A DNA stretch of 64,000 bases from Flaccisagitta enflata (lineage: Eukaryota; Chaetognatha; Sagittoidea; Aphragmophora): the NCBI GenBank assembly GCA_965153355.1, contig OZ231127.1:4898001-4962000 (forward strand), written 5' to 3'. Position 1 is the first letter of the stretch. Each line of letters begins with the position of its first letter. Positions 11,183 to 26,013 of this stretch are shown here, one piece after another. Position numbers and translations under genes: made by a program. The notes beneath the pieces are model-generated. The model saw only the letters and a program-made list of their open reading frames with translations. It ran no database searches and was not told the origin of the DNA.

Positions 11183-12160
<978 letters not shown>

Positions 12161-12260
12161 AGCTGTGTCCAAACCTGCATTAACAACTTAAAAAGCATCT
12201 TTTTCTAAATGCAAGGTAGAGGCGACTTACAAAAGAGCCCACACTTCTTAAACCTGGGAT

Positions 12261-12486
12261 TTGGAGAGTTACGCGATGTCCAATGCTGACGATTATTGGG
12301 CAGATGCTGCCGGGGTTTGGCTGGCAGTTAATCAAGGTAATTAGGTTGTTTATTGATTGATTGTTTAATTGATTTGGAGAGTTACGCAATGTCTACCGCT
12401 GAAGAATACTGGGTAGGGCTGCTGGAGTTTGGTTGGCATTCAATCAAAGCGTCGCCTCAGGTAGTAAGGCTGTTTATTTATTGACT
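12261..12486. repeat. 113-bp tandem duplication
   Basis: TTTGGAGAGTTACGC... recurs after 113 bp with ATT(G/A)GG and GCTGC(C/T)GG-type matches. Confidence 0.65.
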
Positions 12487-12986
12487 TGTCAGACCAACGT
12501 CAGGGTAGGGTAAAGATGTAAGAACGCAACGATGGACAGACAGAGCCTCATCTAGAGCCCTATTCTTACGCTTTTGTCTATCACTTTAGATTGTTTTGAC
12601 TATTCTATTGGGACAATGACAATAGAAATTTCGTAAACGCCCTAGTACAAACGATATCTAGAACAAAGTCATCTACACTATCTTCTTCAAAATCATGTTA
12701 AATGGTTGCATCTTGCGTCTTGCGTCTTGATTTAAAGAAGTTATCGCGGGTTTGACAAACCAGAGCAACATAAACATGCAATTATCGAATACGTGATAGA
12801 CAATTATGCATAAATTCAAATTTTCTCATAGGTTAATGACAAAAACAAGCAATGGTTTATTCTTTTTAAAAGATATCGGTTAATATCAAACGTTTAATCA
12901 AGCTGAAACTTATGTATCCCCATTTCACGTTAGGAAGTTTATCTAACCAACAGATCTGACCATATTTCAGCTTAGGCTAGGCCACC
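12487..12986. other. 3' flank of the large minus-strand gene
   Basis: No coding signal. AATAAA on the minus strand at 12861-12856, ~130 bp past the stop, is a candidate polyadenylation signal. Confidence 0.45.
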
Positions 12987-15900
12987 TCAGTTGTCATCGA
13001 TTTGCCGTGCATATTTTGCAAAAAAATCTATATTTGGCCTTGTGTAGTAGTTGTTGTAGTCTAAACCTTCACCGTCTCCCTCATCCATAACAAGGAGCTC
13101 AATGACTGGAGCGTATGAGTTTTGGCTTTCCCTGCGCATTACAAATGGGGTCTTCACAGAGACTACAACTGATGCAGATCTCATTTGCAGTGTCCATTCT
13201 TTTTTTTGTGCTATGCTGAACAGCACTGAAAAGTCAAAGTTGATCTTTTTGCTGTCCAGCATAGCGCGAATTGATTGCGAGATGTAGTTATCCTCATCAC
13301 AGACAAAGATTTGACCTTTATTGCCAGATCGAGAAAGCAACCCTTCAAAATAGGCGGGAATATCAGAAAGATTGCATCGCTTTGTGGTAAAAGTTGGTAT
13401 GTTGTTGACCATCAACGGAGCTGAAGTGGTGTTAACGACGCATTTGACAATTGCTGTTGCTCGTGTCAGCATGTCTGTAATCCAATCAAACATTGGGACG
13501 ACTGTCCTAAAATCCATCGCTAGTATTACAACGGGAAACTGACAGCCTAATACGTCCATGGGATTCCTAAAGAGGATGGTTTTTCTTTCTTTAGGGGTTA
13601 ATTCTTTCATCATTGCATCCACTAATGACAAATGGCAAAGATGGAGGACTGTGATTTCTACATCACTTGACTCAAGGGCTGCCTCTCTTGCCTTTTCAAT
13701 AACTTTCTTGACAAATTCGACTCGATCAGCGCTTTTGACCAAGGTGATGGATGGTTTGAGGGCAGAGAACTCCAGTGAGGTCTTCACTGGTATATTGGCG
13801 TTGTTTTGCTTATTATTGATAAATTGATACTTGGTGATCAATTCTGATATCTTAGGAGATGAACGTAAATTTTCTTCCAATAACACTTCTTGGAATTGGA
13901 ATGGGAGATTGGCCTTTTTGTTAGCTTTGTTAGCCACTTCTGCCGTGAGGTTAGATTTAGAAGTGGCCACTATGAAATGCTGATGCGGCAAAAGGCTATT
14001 CACGATGTCAAATTGACCTTTCAGCCAGTCCATATCTAGACCCAAATATGCTTCATCGTAACACAAGGCTCCAATTGATGAAATCTTTGTACCCCTAAAA
14101 AGAACACAGGACATAGGATTGGCATCATGCTCATCTTCATCCTCTTCCATTGGCCACATAAGGTAATCCTTGAAAATGTCTGAAGGAATATAGGAAAACG
14201 AACTGATAAGTACTCGTCCTTGCAACTGATGATCTTGCTTCACACGAGCCCTCAATTCATGTTTCAGCATTGTATTATCTTCATCAACATTGATCAAAAA
14301 CAATCCCTTAGCTTGGCTCAAAACAAATTCCTTAGCTAGCCTCATGAGTACCAATGTTTTCCCACTTCCTTGGCAACCTCGGATGATGAGTCTAAGAGGT
14401 TTGTCCTGTCCTTGAAAAGCGCGTTTTCCCAACTCAATGCAATTTCTTTGCGCCTGAGTCCAAAGCATGACTCCGACCTTTCCCCACTCTTGATTGTCAA
14501 TTTTGTGATGGATCAAATTTGTTTCATTCTCCAAATTTTGTAGCAAAGTGATTTTTGTCACCAGGTTTGCCATTTTTTTTCTGATCTCCACACCATGGGG
14601 AATTTTACCTCTCACCTGACTAGCAATATTCTTCAAACAAAACTTCATGTCATGCATGATTGTTGCCTCTGAGACATAAACGCTGAAATGATAACCATAG
14701 CATGTAATTTGCATTCTACCTGATGTTAGCCTTTCTCGATTTGATTGAATATGGATAGATATGGATGTGATGCTCTTTTCAGTGAATTGACCAAGATCCT
14801 GGAGAATTTTTGATTTTTCTCTCCATTGCTCTTCTTCATTGGTCATATCTAAACCATCATATTGAAACATGAATATGCCATGATGGGAGGTCACAGACAT
14901 GAAATCAAAAGTCTCCCTCCAAAAATGATGGACAATTTCACAGAGACTCTTTGAGTCGTCTGTGATAATTTTTCCTCCCATTGGGGCTTTTTTCATCGCT
15001 CTTTCCGACTTTTCTTTATTGAGGTGAAAGAATAATGCCTTTTGGTCACTTGCAAAGGATTCACCGCTGAGAGCCTTGCATACACCCTCATATCCTTTCT
15101 GCCTCATCAGCAACTCATCGAACTCTTCTTTCACTTTCATTTCTGCCCGTTGCCGGGTTGATTCTTCCATATTATCTGCAGCTGGCTTGATATCTACTTG
15201 CAATCCATCCTGCTCCACTTTGATAGCATATTCTTCTCTCAATTCGGGAACTCGTACCAACTTTTTCTCTTTCCACCCTGGAAATCGATTTTCAAAGTAA
15301 GGAACAAGCTTATCAGCATCGTTGATGCTTGCTCTGGCATTTGTGCCTGGCAGATGAAGTTCCAAACCATTGGACGCCTTCATAATTCGATTTCTGATGT
15401 CACCGGCAAGGGTCTGACAATTGCTGCCCCAAAGATCATAGGCGGGCAAGACCTCCCATTGGTGAAGAAGATTACCAATGACTGGCAGATTGACATATTC
15501 TAATCGATGAATGCCAGTCAAATGCTTTGATTCCATTTCCACTATTGGTTCCTTTCGAGCAACTCCCAAATGATATTTTGCAACTTGATAAAACTCATCA
15601 TGAATTTGTACAGATATTCCAGTTTGACTCTTTTCAGCAGACAGATAAAACAGATTCTCATTATTGGCAGTTTGCAGGCCTAGAACAATATATCTGTGAT
15701 GCAAGTAATGATCTTTCCCAGGGAATTTGACATTCATCAATGTGTCTCCTGCTGGCAGAGATCTCAAGGGCGTCTTGAACAAGTGATGACTCACCACTCG
15801 GGCATTTTGGGTTTGTTCCTCAATCTTCTTAGCCCAGGACCCAAATGTATCAAAATGCCACTTGACAAATTTTTGACCTACATCTAGCTTAGCCAACTGA

Positions 15901-17816
15901 AATGTTTCCTTGGCTGGCGTTGGTTTGACATCAGGTTTGTCCTTGGTTGTTTTAACTCCATCATCACTTTTTTTCTTACTATCATTGATAGCATTTTCTT
16001 GTTTTGATTTTACAATGGGTTTCTCTTCTGCATCATCATTTTCACGCTGCTTGTCGCCAATTTCTTCCCAAACATCATTGGTAGAACATTCCTGCATTGC
16101 TTTGACAGCAGGTTTTCCCTTGGCATCATCATTTTTTTGCATGATACCACTGACAGCATATTCTCGTTCTGATTTAGTTGTAGGTTCCTCTTTTGCATCA
16201 TGATTTTCACGCAGCAATGCACAATTTTCTACCTTTTCATCGTTGATAGAACATTCTTGCATTGCTTTGACAGCAGGTTTCTCTTTTGCGTCATCATTTT
16301 CATGCTTCTCAGTAACATCATAGGTAGGACATTCTTGCTTTGCTTTGACAGCAGATTTGTCATCTGCAACACAATTTTCAGGCTGATCATTGACAGTTTC
16401 TTGCTTTATATCATTGGTGAGACATTCTTGCTTTGCTTTGACAGCAGGTTTTCCTTCTGCATCATCATTTTCAGGCTGATCATTGCCAGTATTATGCTTC
16501 AAATCATCGCTAAGACATTCTTGCTTTGCTTTGACAGCAGGTTTTCCTTCTGCATCATCATTTTCAGGCTGATCATTGCCAGTTTTATGCTTCAAATCAT
16601 CGCTAAGACATTCTTGCTTTGCTTTGACAGCAGGTTTTCCTTTGGCATCATCATTTTCATGCTCTAAATCATTTGTAAGACATTCTTGCTTTGCTTTGAC
16701 ATCAGATTCTTCTTCTTTTTCATCATTTTCCGGCCGATCATTGCCAGCTTCTTGCAATTTATTGGTAAGACATTCTTGCTTTGCAGGTTTTCCTTTTAAA
16801 TGATCATTTATAGGCTGATCATTGCCAGTTTCATGCTTCAAATCATTAGTAAGACAATCTCGCTTTGCTTTGACAGCAGATTCTTCTTCTGCATCATCAT
16901 TTTCTGGCTGATCATTGCCAGTTTCATGCTTCAAATCATCAGTAAGACATTCTTGCTTTTCTTTGACAGCAGGTTTTCCTTTGGCATCATCATTTTTAGG
17001 CTGATCATTGCCAGCTTCATGCAATTTATTGGTGAGATATTCTTGCTTTGCTTTGACAGCAGGTTTTCCTTTTGCATGATCATTTATAGGCTGATCATTG
17101 CCAGTTTCATGCTTCAAATCATTGGTAAGACATTCTTGCTTTGCTTTGCCAGCAGATTTTTCTTCTGCATCATCATTTTCAGGCTGATCATTGCCAGTTT
17201 TATGCTTAAAATCATTGGTGAGCCATTCTTGCTTTGCTTTTACAGCAGGTTTTCCTTTTGTATGATCATTCATAGGCTGATCATTGCCAGTTTCAAGCTT
17301 CAAATCATTGGTAAGACATTCTTGCTTTGCTTTGCCAGCAGATTTTTCTTCTGCATCATCATTTTCAGGCTGATCATTGCCAGTTTTATGCTTCAAATCA
17401 TTGCTAAGACATTCTTGCTTTGCTTTAAAGGCAGATTTTTCCTCTGCATCATCATTTTCAGACTGATCATTGCCAGTTTTATGCTTCAAATCATTGATTA
17501 GACATTCTTGCTTTGCTTTGACAGCATATTCTTCTTCTGCATCATCATTTTCCGGCCAATCATTGCCAGCTTCTTGCAATTTATTGGTATGACATTCTTG
17601 CTTTGCTTTGACGGCAGGTTTTCCTTTTGCATGATCATTTATAGGCTGATCACTGCCAGTTTCATGCTTCAAATCATTAGGAAGACATTCTTGCTTTGCT
17701 TTGACAGCAGATTCTTCTTCTGCATCGTCATTTTCAGGCTGATCATTGCCAGTTTCTTGCTTCAAATCATTGATGAGACATTCTTGCTTTGCTTTGGCAG
17801 CAGGTTTTCCTTCAGC
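12987..17816 (-). CDS. 31-residue repeat array, papain-like and SF1-helicase-like protein, C-terminal part
   Basis: Open without a stop down to 12987. Residue numbers count from the first Met of the uninterrupted frame (17849). Residues ~10-640 are about 20 copies of a 31-residue acidic repeat (KAKQECLTNDLKHETGNDQP, then ENDDAE-KSAV). Residues ~650-830 hold KDHYLHHRYIVLG (His717/718) and WGSNCQTLAGD (Cys811), a His-then-Asn-Cys arrangement like permuted papain folds (LRAT/PPPDE type). Residues ~1130-1620 are an SF1 helicase-like NTPase: Walker A GCQGSGKT (1158-1165), Walker B ALCYDEA (Asp1265, Glu1266), GCQFPVVIL (1435), LTRA (1461). This combination fits a cytosolic defence or regulatory ATPase, but that is inference. 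The N-terminal part lies beyond the hAT insertion, at 19871-21423. Without the insertion the reading frame is continuous. Confidence 0.75.
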   Translation of the reverse strand, partial: AEGKPAAKAKQECLINDLKQETGNDQPENDDAEEESAVKAKQECLPNDLKHETGSDQPINDHAKGKPAVKAKQECHTNKLQEAGNDWPENDDAEEEYAVKAKQECLINDLKHKTGNDQSENDDAEEKSAFKAKQECLSNDLKHKTGNDQPENDDAEEKSAGKAKQECLTNDLKLETGNDQPMNDHTKGKPAVKAKQEWLTNDFKHKTGNDQPENDDAEEKSAGKAKQECLTNDLKHETGNDQPINDHAKGKPAVKAKQEYLTNKLHEAGNDQPKNDDAKGKPAVKEKQECLTDDLKHETGNDQPENDDAEEESAVKAKRDCLTNDLKHETGNDQPINDHLKGKPAKQECLTNKLQEAGNDRPENDEKEEESDVKAKQECLTNDLEHENDDAKGKPAVKAKQECLSDDLKHKTGNDQPENDDAEGKPAVKAKQECLSDDLKHNTGNDQPENDDAEGKPAVKAKQECLTNDIKQETVNDQPENCVADDKSAVKAKQECPTYDVTEKHENDDAKEKPAVKAMQECSINDEKVENCALLRENHDAKEEPTTKSEREYAVSGIMQKNDDAKGKPAVKAMQECSTNDVWEEIGDKQRENDDAEEKPIVKSKQENAINDSKKKSDDGVKTTKDKPDVKPTPAKETFQLAKLDVGQKFVKWHFDTFGSWAKKIEEQTQNARVVSHHLFKTPLRSLPAGDTLMNVKFPGKDHYLHHRYIVLGLQTANNENLFYLSAEKSQTGISVQIHDEFYQVAKYHLGVARKEPIVEMESKHLTGIHRLEYVNLPVIGNLLHQWEVLPAYDLWGSNCQTLAGDIRNRIMKASNGLELHLPGTNARASINDADKLVPYFENRFPGWKEKKLVRVPELREEYAIKVEQDGLQVDIKPAADNMEESTRQRAEMKVKEEFDELLMRQKGYEGVCKALSGESFASDQKALFFHLNKEKSERAMKKAPMGGKIITDDSKSLCEIVHHFWRETFDFMSVTSHHGIFMFQYDGLDMTNEEEQWREKSKILQDLGQFTEKSITSISIHIQSNRERLTSGRMQITCYGYHFSVYVSEATIMHDMKFCLKNIASQVRGKIPHGVEIRKKMANLVTKITLLQNLENETNLIHHKIDNQEWGKVGVMLWTQAQRNCIELGKRAFQGQDKPLRLIIRGCQGSGKTLVLMRLAKEFVLSQAKGLFLINVDEDNTMLKHELRARVKQDHQLQGRVLISSFSYIPSDIFKDYLMWPMEEDEDEHDANPMSCVLFRGTKISSIGALCYDEAYLGLDMDWLKGQFDIVNSLLPHQHFIVATSKSNLTAEVANKANKKANLPFQFQEVLLEENLRSSPKISELITKYQFINNKQNNANIPVKTSLEFSALKPSITLVKSADRVEFVKKVIEKAREAALESSDVEITVLHLCHLSLVDAMMKELTPKERKTILFRNPMDVLGCQFPVVILAMDFRTVVPMFDWITDMLTRATAIVKCVVNTTSAPLMVNNIPTFTTKRCNLSDIPAYFEGLLSRSGNKGQIFVCDEDNYISQSIRAMLDSKKINFDFSVLFSIAQKKEWTLQMRSASVVVSVKTPFVMRRESQNSYAPVIELLVMDEGDGEGLDYNNYYTRPNIDFFAKYARQIDDN

Positions 17817-18002
17817 CAAGCCTGGGCGATTTTGCATTTTTTTTAACAATACAATACAATATACAATTTTTCAAAGTATTGGGCCAATACAATACAATAC
17901 CAATACAATACAATACCTTGAAAAATTATACTTCATATATAACAATCTTAAATAAACAAATCGTTTAAGTTTTTGTTCATCTTTGGATTTTTTACATAGT
18001 TG

Positions 18003-18005
<3 letters not shown>

Positions 18006-18055
<50 letters not shown>
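18006..18055. repeat. (GT)n microsatellite
   Basis: Pure GT run. A second GT-rich tract lies at 18236-18378. Confidence 0.9.
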
Positions 18056-18267
18056 GGGGATAAGGATGCGATCCGGGATGCGAATGCGAACGCACAGGAT
18101 GCGCGAGATTTTAGTAAACGCGGATAAGGATGCGAACGCATCTGATGAAATATAGGAGTGGATGCGAACGCGCATCCTCCCCAAAGCGTTCGCATCCATG
18201 CTTTTCTGCCCTGTCCTTGTCCTCGACCTCCAAATTGTGTGTGTGCGTGTGCATGTGTGCATGTGTA

Positions 18268-18335
<68 letters not shown>

Positions 18336-18479
18336 AGTGTGTTTGTGTGTGTGTACGTGCATGTGCGCTTGTGTGTATGTGTTTGGTTTGGGCATGGGAG
18401 ACCATTTGCCACGACAATATTTCAACCTCAGGTTACTTTTTCTTTTTCTTCTCTGTTTTTTTCTTCGTCTTTCATGAAT

Positions 18480-18663
18480 TCTTTATTTCTGCTCTTTCCT
18501 TCATTCTTTCTTTCCTCCCTGTTTCTTTCTTTTCTTCTTCCTTTCATTCCTTCTTCCTTTCATTCCTTCTTCCTTTCATTCCTTCTTTATTTCTTTCCTT
18601 CTTTCTTTCATTCCTTCTTTCTTTGTTTCTTTCTTTCATTCTTTCATTCTTTCATTCTTTCAT

Positions 18664-18702
<39 letters not shown>

Positions 18703-18911
18703 CTCTTACCTCCATTCTTTCTTTCTTTCCTTCATTCTTTTTTTCATTCTTTCCTTTTTTCCTTCTTTCTTCCTTTCCTTCATTCTTTCTTTACTTCTTT
18801 CTTTCTTTCCTTCATTCTTTCTTTATTTCTTTCTTTCCTTCATTCTTTCTTTCTTTCTTTCTTTCTTTTCTTCCTTCATTCTTTATTTCTTTCTTTCCTT
18901 TATTCTTTCCT

Positions 18912-18965
<54 letters not shown>

Positions 18966-18971
18966 TTTCTT

Positions 18972-19004
<33 letters not shown>

Positions 19005-19020
19005 CCTCTCTTTCTTTCAT

Positions 19021-19119
<99 letters not shown>

Positions 19120-19135
19120 CTATTTCTACTTTTCT
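18480..19135. repeat. (CTTT)n tract
   Basis: TTCCTTCATTCTTT-type degenerate units become pure CTTT in several stretches. Confidence 0.9.
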
Positions 19136-19292
19136 ACTTCCTTTCCAAAGAGAAAGTGTTGGAAGCGTTGAAAATGCGTAACGCGAACGCGTTTGCAACC
19201 AAAACAATGGATGCGATGCGTAACGCGATGCGCGAGCTGCTTGAAAACGCGAATGCGAACGCTTTTGAAAATCCTGCGCATCCTTGTCCCTG

Positions 19293-19560
<268 letters not shown>

Positions 19561-19870
19561 CCATTGAGTGTACTGACCCACGATTAGATCTGAGGGATTA
19601 TAGGTATCTAAGGGAAAATCCTTATTTTTATTTTTCACCAGTTTTCTTGACCTTTGTTCCATCAATTTTTTTTCCTCATCATATCCCTCCTTGAGTTTTT
19701 TTTCTTCTGATTCATCTTCCTATTTGATGTTTCACTATTTCTTCTAAAAACAATTATTGTACTGTATTATTTTGGGAAAATAACAATACCCACAGTAAGT
19801 ATTGGGTAAACTTAATACTAACAAGTATTGTAAACACAATACAATACCCAATACAAATCGCCCGGCCTTG

Positions 19871-20918
19871 CCTTCAGCATCATCATTTTTTTGCATGGTA
19901 CCATTGACAGCATATTCTTGTTCTGATCTACTTGTGGGTTCCTCTTTTGCGTCATTATTTTCACTCTGCTCAGCGCAATTTTCTATCTTAACATCATTGG
20001 TAGAACATTCTTGCATTGCTTTTACAGCAGGTTTTCCTTCTGCATCATCATTTTCTCGCATGGTACCATCAACAGCATATTCTTGTTCTGATTTAGTTGT
20101 GGGTTTCTCTTTGGCTTCATTATTTTTACACTGCTCAGCGCAATTTTCTACCTTATCATCGTTGGTAGAACATTCTTGCATTGCTTTGACAGCAGGTTTT
20201 CCTATTGCATCATAATTTTCTTGCATGGTATCATTGAGAGCATATTCTAGTTCCGATTTAGTTGTAGGTTTCTCTTTTGTATTATCATTTTTACGCTGCT
20301 CATCGCCATTTTCTTCTGTAACATCATTGATAGAACATTTTTGCTTTGCTTCGACAGCAGATCTCTCATCTGCATCATCATTTTCAGGCTGATCATTACC
20401 AGTTACATGCATCAAATCGTTGGTGAGACATTCTTGCTTTGCTTTGACAGCATGTTTCCCTTTTGTATGATCATTTTCTTGCATCATACCATGAACCGCA
20501 TATTCTCGCTTTGAACTGACAGCAGATTTCTCTTGTGCATCATCATTCTCACGCTGCTCAGTATCATTCTCTTTCACATCAAGACTAGTATCAACACATT
20601 CTCGCTTTGCCCTAGCTTGATTGCTTCGGAAGATGCAATCGTCGCAGACATTGAATCTACACTGATGATTTTGACAGACAAATCTGCGATTGTTGATGTG
20701 GTTTTCCAGGTAATTCTCACTTGTGACTCCACGTAGACAGCCTTCCTTATCATCTTCGCCGTCGCAAATCCAACGATAATTGAAACAGGCTTTCAAATTA
20801 AGTGAATGTCCATTTGGGCAGCGCCGGATTTTGCCATTAGATTGAATGGGCGCGTTGAGCAGAGGATCATGGACGTTTTCGACCAACCAGGACAACGCAG
20901 ATTCCACGTCAACATTGC
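19871..20918 (-). CDS. same gene, exon with Cys-rich ZZ-like module and repeats
   Basis: It starts after acceptor AAATTAAG and joins in phase to exon 21423-21163. The first ~100 codons contain RRCPNGHSL, YRWICDG, GCLRG and RFVCQNHQCRFNVCDDCIFR, a set of paired cysteines resembling a treble-clef or ZZ-type zinc module. The motif C-x4-C-x4-C-x2-C is shared with the frame at 24101-25940. About nine copies of the acidic repeat then run into the hAT element. There the frame continues ~40 codons into transposon sequence before a stop. Joined across the insertion, this exon plus 17816-12987 makes one ~1,955-codon exon. Confidence 0.75.
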
Positions 20919-21010
20919 CTTAATTTGAGAAGGACATTTGTGGGTTAAAAGAATTGTGTTGTTTGTCTAAGGCAATCGAAATTGCCACATTTCTTTTAAT
21001 CTTCAATTCG

Positions 21011-21105
<95 letters not shown>

Positions 21106-21162
21106 AAGAGAGAAAGACATAAAGTCTGAAGAATTGATCTATGAATGACCGTTCTGGCTTAC
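20919..21162. repeat. intron with (GA)n/(GACA)n
   Basis: GA dinucleotides at 21013-21085, then GACA units to 21105. Read in the gene's direction, the GTCT/CT tract starts ~55 bases after the donor. Confidence 0.85.
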
Positions 21163-21423
21163 CTGAATGAAACAGCGCTTTTCGATAAGCAACATCCGAA
21201 AAATCCGCTTTGATGGCTTTTATTTTTGTTCCTGCTTCCTGTTTTAGTTTACTGAGGAGTCTTTCATCGCAAATATCATCGCCGCGGATAAACAGTGGCT
21301 GTTCAAGGGTGGCGTCCGTCGCAAAATATCGTTCCAAAAGCCAGAGACTTCGCGATCTAGCATCATCGCTACCGGACAAGTGAATCGCACGTTTGAATGA
21401 GTTTCTAGTCAGCAATGGCAATG
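21163..21423 (-). CDS. upstream exon of the repeat/helicase-like gene
   Basis: 261 bp between acceptor CATGTCTGCTAG and donor TTCAG|GTAAGC. It begins with two leftover bases and ends with one, and the phase fits exon 20918. It encodes ~86 residues (ALPLLTRNSFKRAIHLSGSD ... ERYFATDATLEQPLF). I do not recognise the fold with confidence; the spacing faintly resembles the middle of OTU-like proteins of invertebrates. The first exon and promoter were not located. Confidence 0.6.
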
Positions 21424-21544
21424 CTAGCAGACATGTGCAACACAATTATTAGAACTGGCCGAGAAAAGTTGATTCATTTAATTTTTTCTCTGAAATACAG
21501 TATGACCCATACCGAGTGTAACATTTTCTGATTGCATTGCTCAA

Positions 21545-22640
21545 CATGTTATCCAAGTATCGCACATGGCCAGCGGTACCAATGCCCTGCGAGATGTGAT
21601 CAAGTGAAGTAGTGGAGTGGGAGCAGGGCAACGGCCCCAAAAGGCCGATAACCTGCAGGACACAGGGGTGAATTTCCAGACGTCCTGAAGGGGAATATAT
21701 GAGCCGAAGAAGAATTTTGAGGTTATTAAATGTGAATTTGAGGTTTGGAGGACAAATCTTAGGCCTGAAGCTGAAGAGCAGATTTGAGGTGTGAGGGGCA
21801 AGGATGAAATCCTGAGGGCGGATTTGAGGCCTGGGGGGCAGATTTAAGGGCTGGAGAGCTGATTTGAGGCCTGGGAGCTGACTTGAGGTTTGGAGGGCAG
21901 ATATGAGGTCTGGAGTGCTGATTTGAGGTCTAGAGGGCCAAATTGAGGCCTGGTACACAGCGCAATCTGTAGTGATATTAGTCCCGTGGGCTTTTCCCCC
22001 TTACACTCCCCATTCACTTTATTTTTAAAAGTGAACTGGAGTTTGCCAAATGATGTCAAAGGCCAATTTTAAGGAATCCCCTGGGAAATCCCCAGGGAAT
22101 CCCTGGGAAATCCCTGGGGGATACCCGGTTGAAACTAATTCTTTTGTGTATATCATTAAAATTCTAGACTCTAGCTTTTTTTTGCTGGGGGTATTAGAGT
22201 TTTTTCCTGGGAGATTTACCATTTTTAAAAATTTTTGATTAGAAATAACTAAACTCAATGGGGAACATGCCCCACCTTATCCCCACATTATTTTTTCACA
22301 AACTTTTAAAGGGGGATGTAGCCAGGGATTTCCCATCTCTAACTGAAGACATTCGGGCTTTTCCCCGAGGATTTCCAAACTCTAATTTTTTTTTACTGGG
22401 GACATCAGGGCTTTTCCCCAAGGGACTAATGTCATGTTTTTCTACTATAGATTGCGCTGTGTGGGAGGCTGATTTGAAGTCTTGAATGCCAAAATCAGGC
22501 CTGAGAGTGCTTTATTTGAGGCCCCAATGACGAATAGAGGGGGGATAAATGGATGGAAGGACGGACAGAGAGACGGAAGGACGGACGTCTGGAAATTCAC
22601 CCCTATGTCCTATAGGACATTGGCCCTTTGGGGTCGCTAC
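21545..22640. mobile_element. family B element split by a nested TIR element
   Basis: Arm CAGCGGTACCAATGCCCTGC and GCAGGGCAACGGCCCC at the left. Inside are GATTTGAGG-type minisatellite units, and CCTATAGGACATTGGCCC with GGGGTCGCTACCC returns at the right (about 22600-22640). Confidence 0.65.
21955..22462. mobile_element. nested TIR element in family B
   Basis: The inverted ends share ACACAGCGCAATCT(G/A)TAGT and ATTAGTCCC. The interior has GGGAAATCCC-type palindromes (22078-22120). No transposase. Confidence 0.65.
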
Positions 22641-23041
22641 CCAAAAAGTAATAATTCATACCTGAAAAAGTATATGAAAAGAAGTTACTTTTTTTAAAGA
22701 ATATTTCCCAGGCTTGTGTACCAAATCTTGATACTTTTTACACATAAGAAAAATCATGGCAAGTTATGCTAAAGAAGGTCTCTTTTCACTAAACTATATC
22801 CAATTTCACTTTTTCTTACTCATATACTATGAACTACATCAATACATTGTACATTTGAGACCTTCAGTTGGGCTTCACTAGACTGAGCAAAATTTTGCCT
22901 TATACTGAAGCTGCCTTATTGCCAATATAGAAATAACTACAAAATCTCTAATGGGACAGAGGGTATAATGCCGTATAGGCGGGCTTGCCTTGTTAGCGGG
23001 TGCGCTCTAGCGATGCTCCATTGTATCTGACATCATGAATT
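22641..23041. other. no gene; pogo-like right terminus
   Basis: About 22960-23025 (GGCGGGCTTGCCTTGTTAGC, then GGTGCGCTCTAGCG) is the inverse of the left end of the MITE at 10558. The matching left end was not found. Confidence 0.45.
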
Positions 23042-23252
23042 AACAAGGCCGGATACACGGCTACCCTAGTCGCGTGCGGGTGGGCAGGAGCAGTGCTGGA
23101 GAAGGTCACCAGGGCATCTGGGCAGGAGCGGTATGCTCAAAAAGCTAAAAAACGCTGAAAAAGTCAAAAGGGGACCACTGACGGACCAACCGACCGACGG
23201 ACCGATGGACCGACAGAGCGGGATGTAGAGTCGCGTAGCACGCGACTAAAAA
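23042..23252 (-). mobile_element. family A element
   Basis: ACAAGGCCGGATACACGGCT to GTCGCGTAGCACGCGACTAA. Confidence 0.75.
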
Positions 23253-23449
23253 CTGTAAAGAAATTAAAACTAAAAACTTTTTTTGGTCAAAGTCACATAA
23301 TGGTTAGTTTTGTAAAGCACAATCTTTGGTTCATTGCATATCTAGGAAATTCGATATTCTTAAAAAATCCCGGGCATCTCTCACCATGAAATGCTAAACT
23401 ATTGCCTTTTAGAAATTCTTTTTTCAAAATCAAATTATCTTTATTATTT

Positions 23450-23708
23450 TTAGTCGCGTGCTACGCGACTCTACACCCCACTTTGTCGGTCGGTCGGTCG
23501 GTCGGTCGGTTGGTCGGTTGGTCGGTTGGTCGGTTGGTCGGTTGGTCGGTTGGTCAGTTGGTCCCCATTTTACTTTTTTATTCGTTTTACTTTTTTGACC
23601 ACACCGCTCCTACCCAAATGATCTAGTGACCTCAAATGCGGCCCCTGCCCACCCGCACGGCCCCTGCCCACCCGCACGCAACTTCGGTAGCCGTGTATCC
23701 GGCCTTGT
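23450..23708 (+). mobile_element. family A element
   Basis: TTTAGTCGCGTGCTACGCGA, an uninterrupted (GTCGGTTG)n block, then a duplicated CGGCCCCTGCCCACCCGCA, ending ATCCGGCCTTGTTT. Confidence 0.75.
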
Positions 23709-24100
23709 TTGAGTCATGCCGTAATGAAATGTTACAATTGAGATGAATATATATTGTGCTCATTCTTTACAAATACAAAAGATGTGCATCTAGTTGTAGT
23801 TTCTTGATGATTTTAGTCGTTTCAGTTCATAACAGTTCGATTGGTCGCATTTGAAAGAGTAAAAGCAAACCTTTGAAATGAGACCAATCCAGTTATGGCA
23901 GCTTTATTCGTTCAGAATTTACTGTGTTCCAAAAATGGGTGAACTTTATGTTGATTTTCTAATGATTTTGATAAAAGACATCTAGACTGTTTCTACCATG
24001 ACTTGACTTTGCTAAAATCAAAATCGATGATCGAAATAAAGAGTTTTTACCCGTTTCTTGATGGTGAAAACTGTTTGTTGATTTCTACAACGATATAGAT
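23709..24100. other. no feature seen
   Basis: 3' flank of the next minus-strand frame. AT-rich, nothing else recognised. Confidence 0.4.
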
Positions 24101-25940
<1,840 letters not shown>

Positions 25941-26013
25941 TTTGGGGTTTGTACAAAATACAAAATGTTTTGTAACCGGAAAAATTGGTAGAAAGTATTA
26001 CCTGCCACATTTT

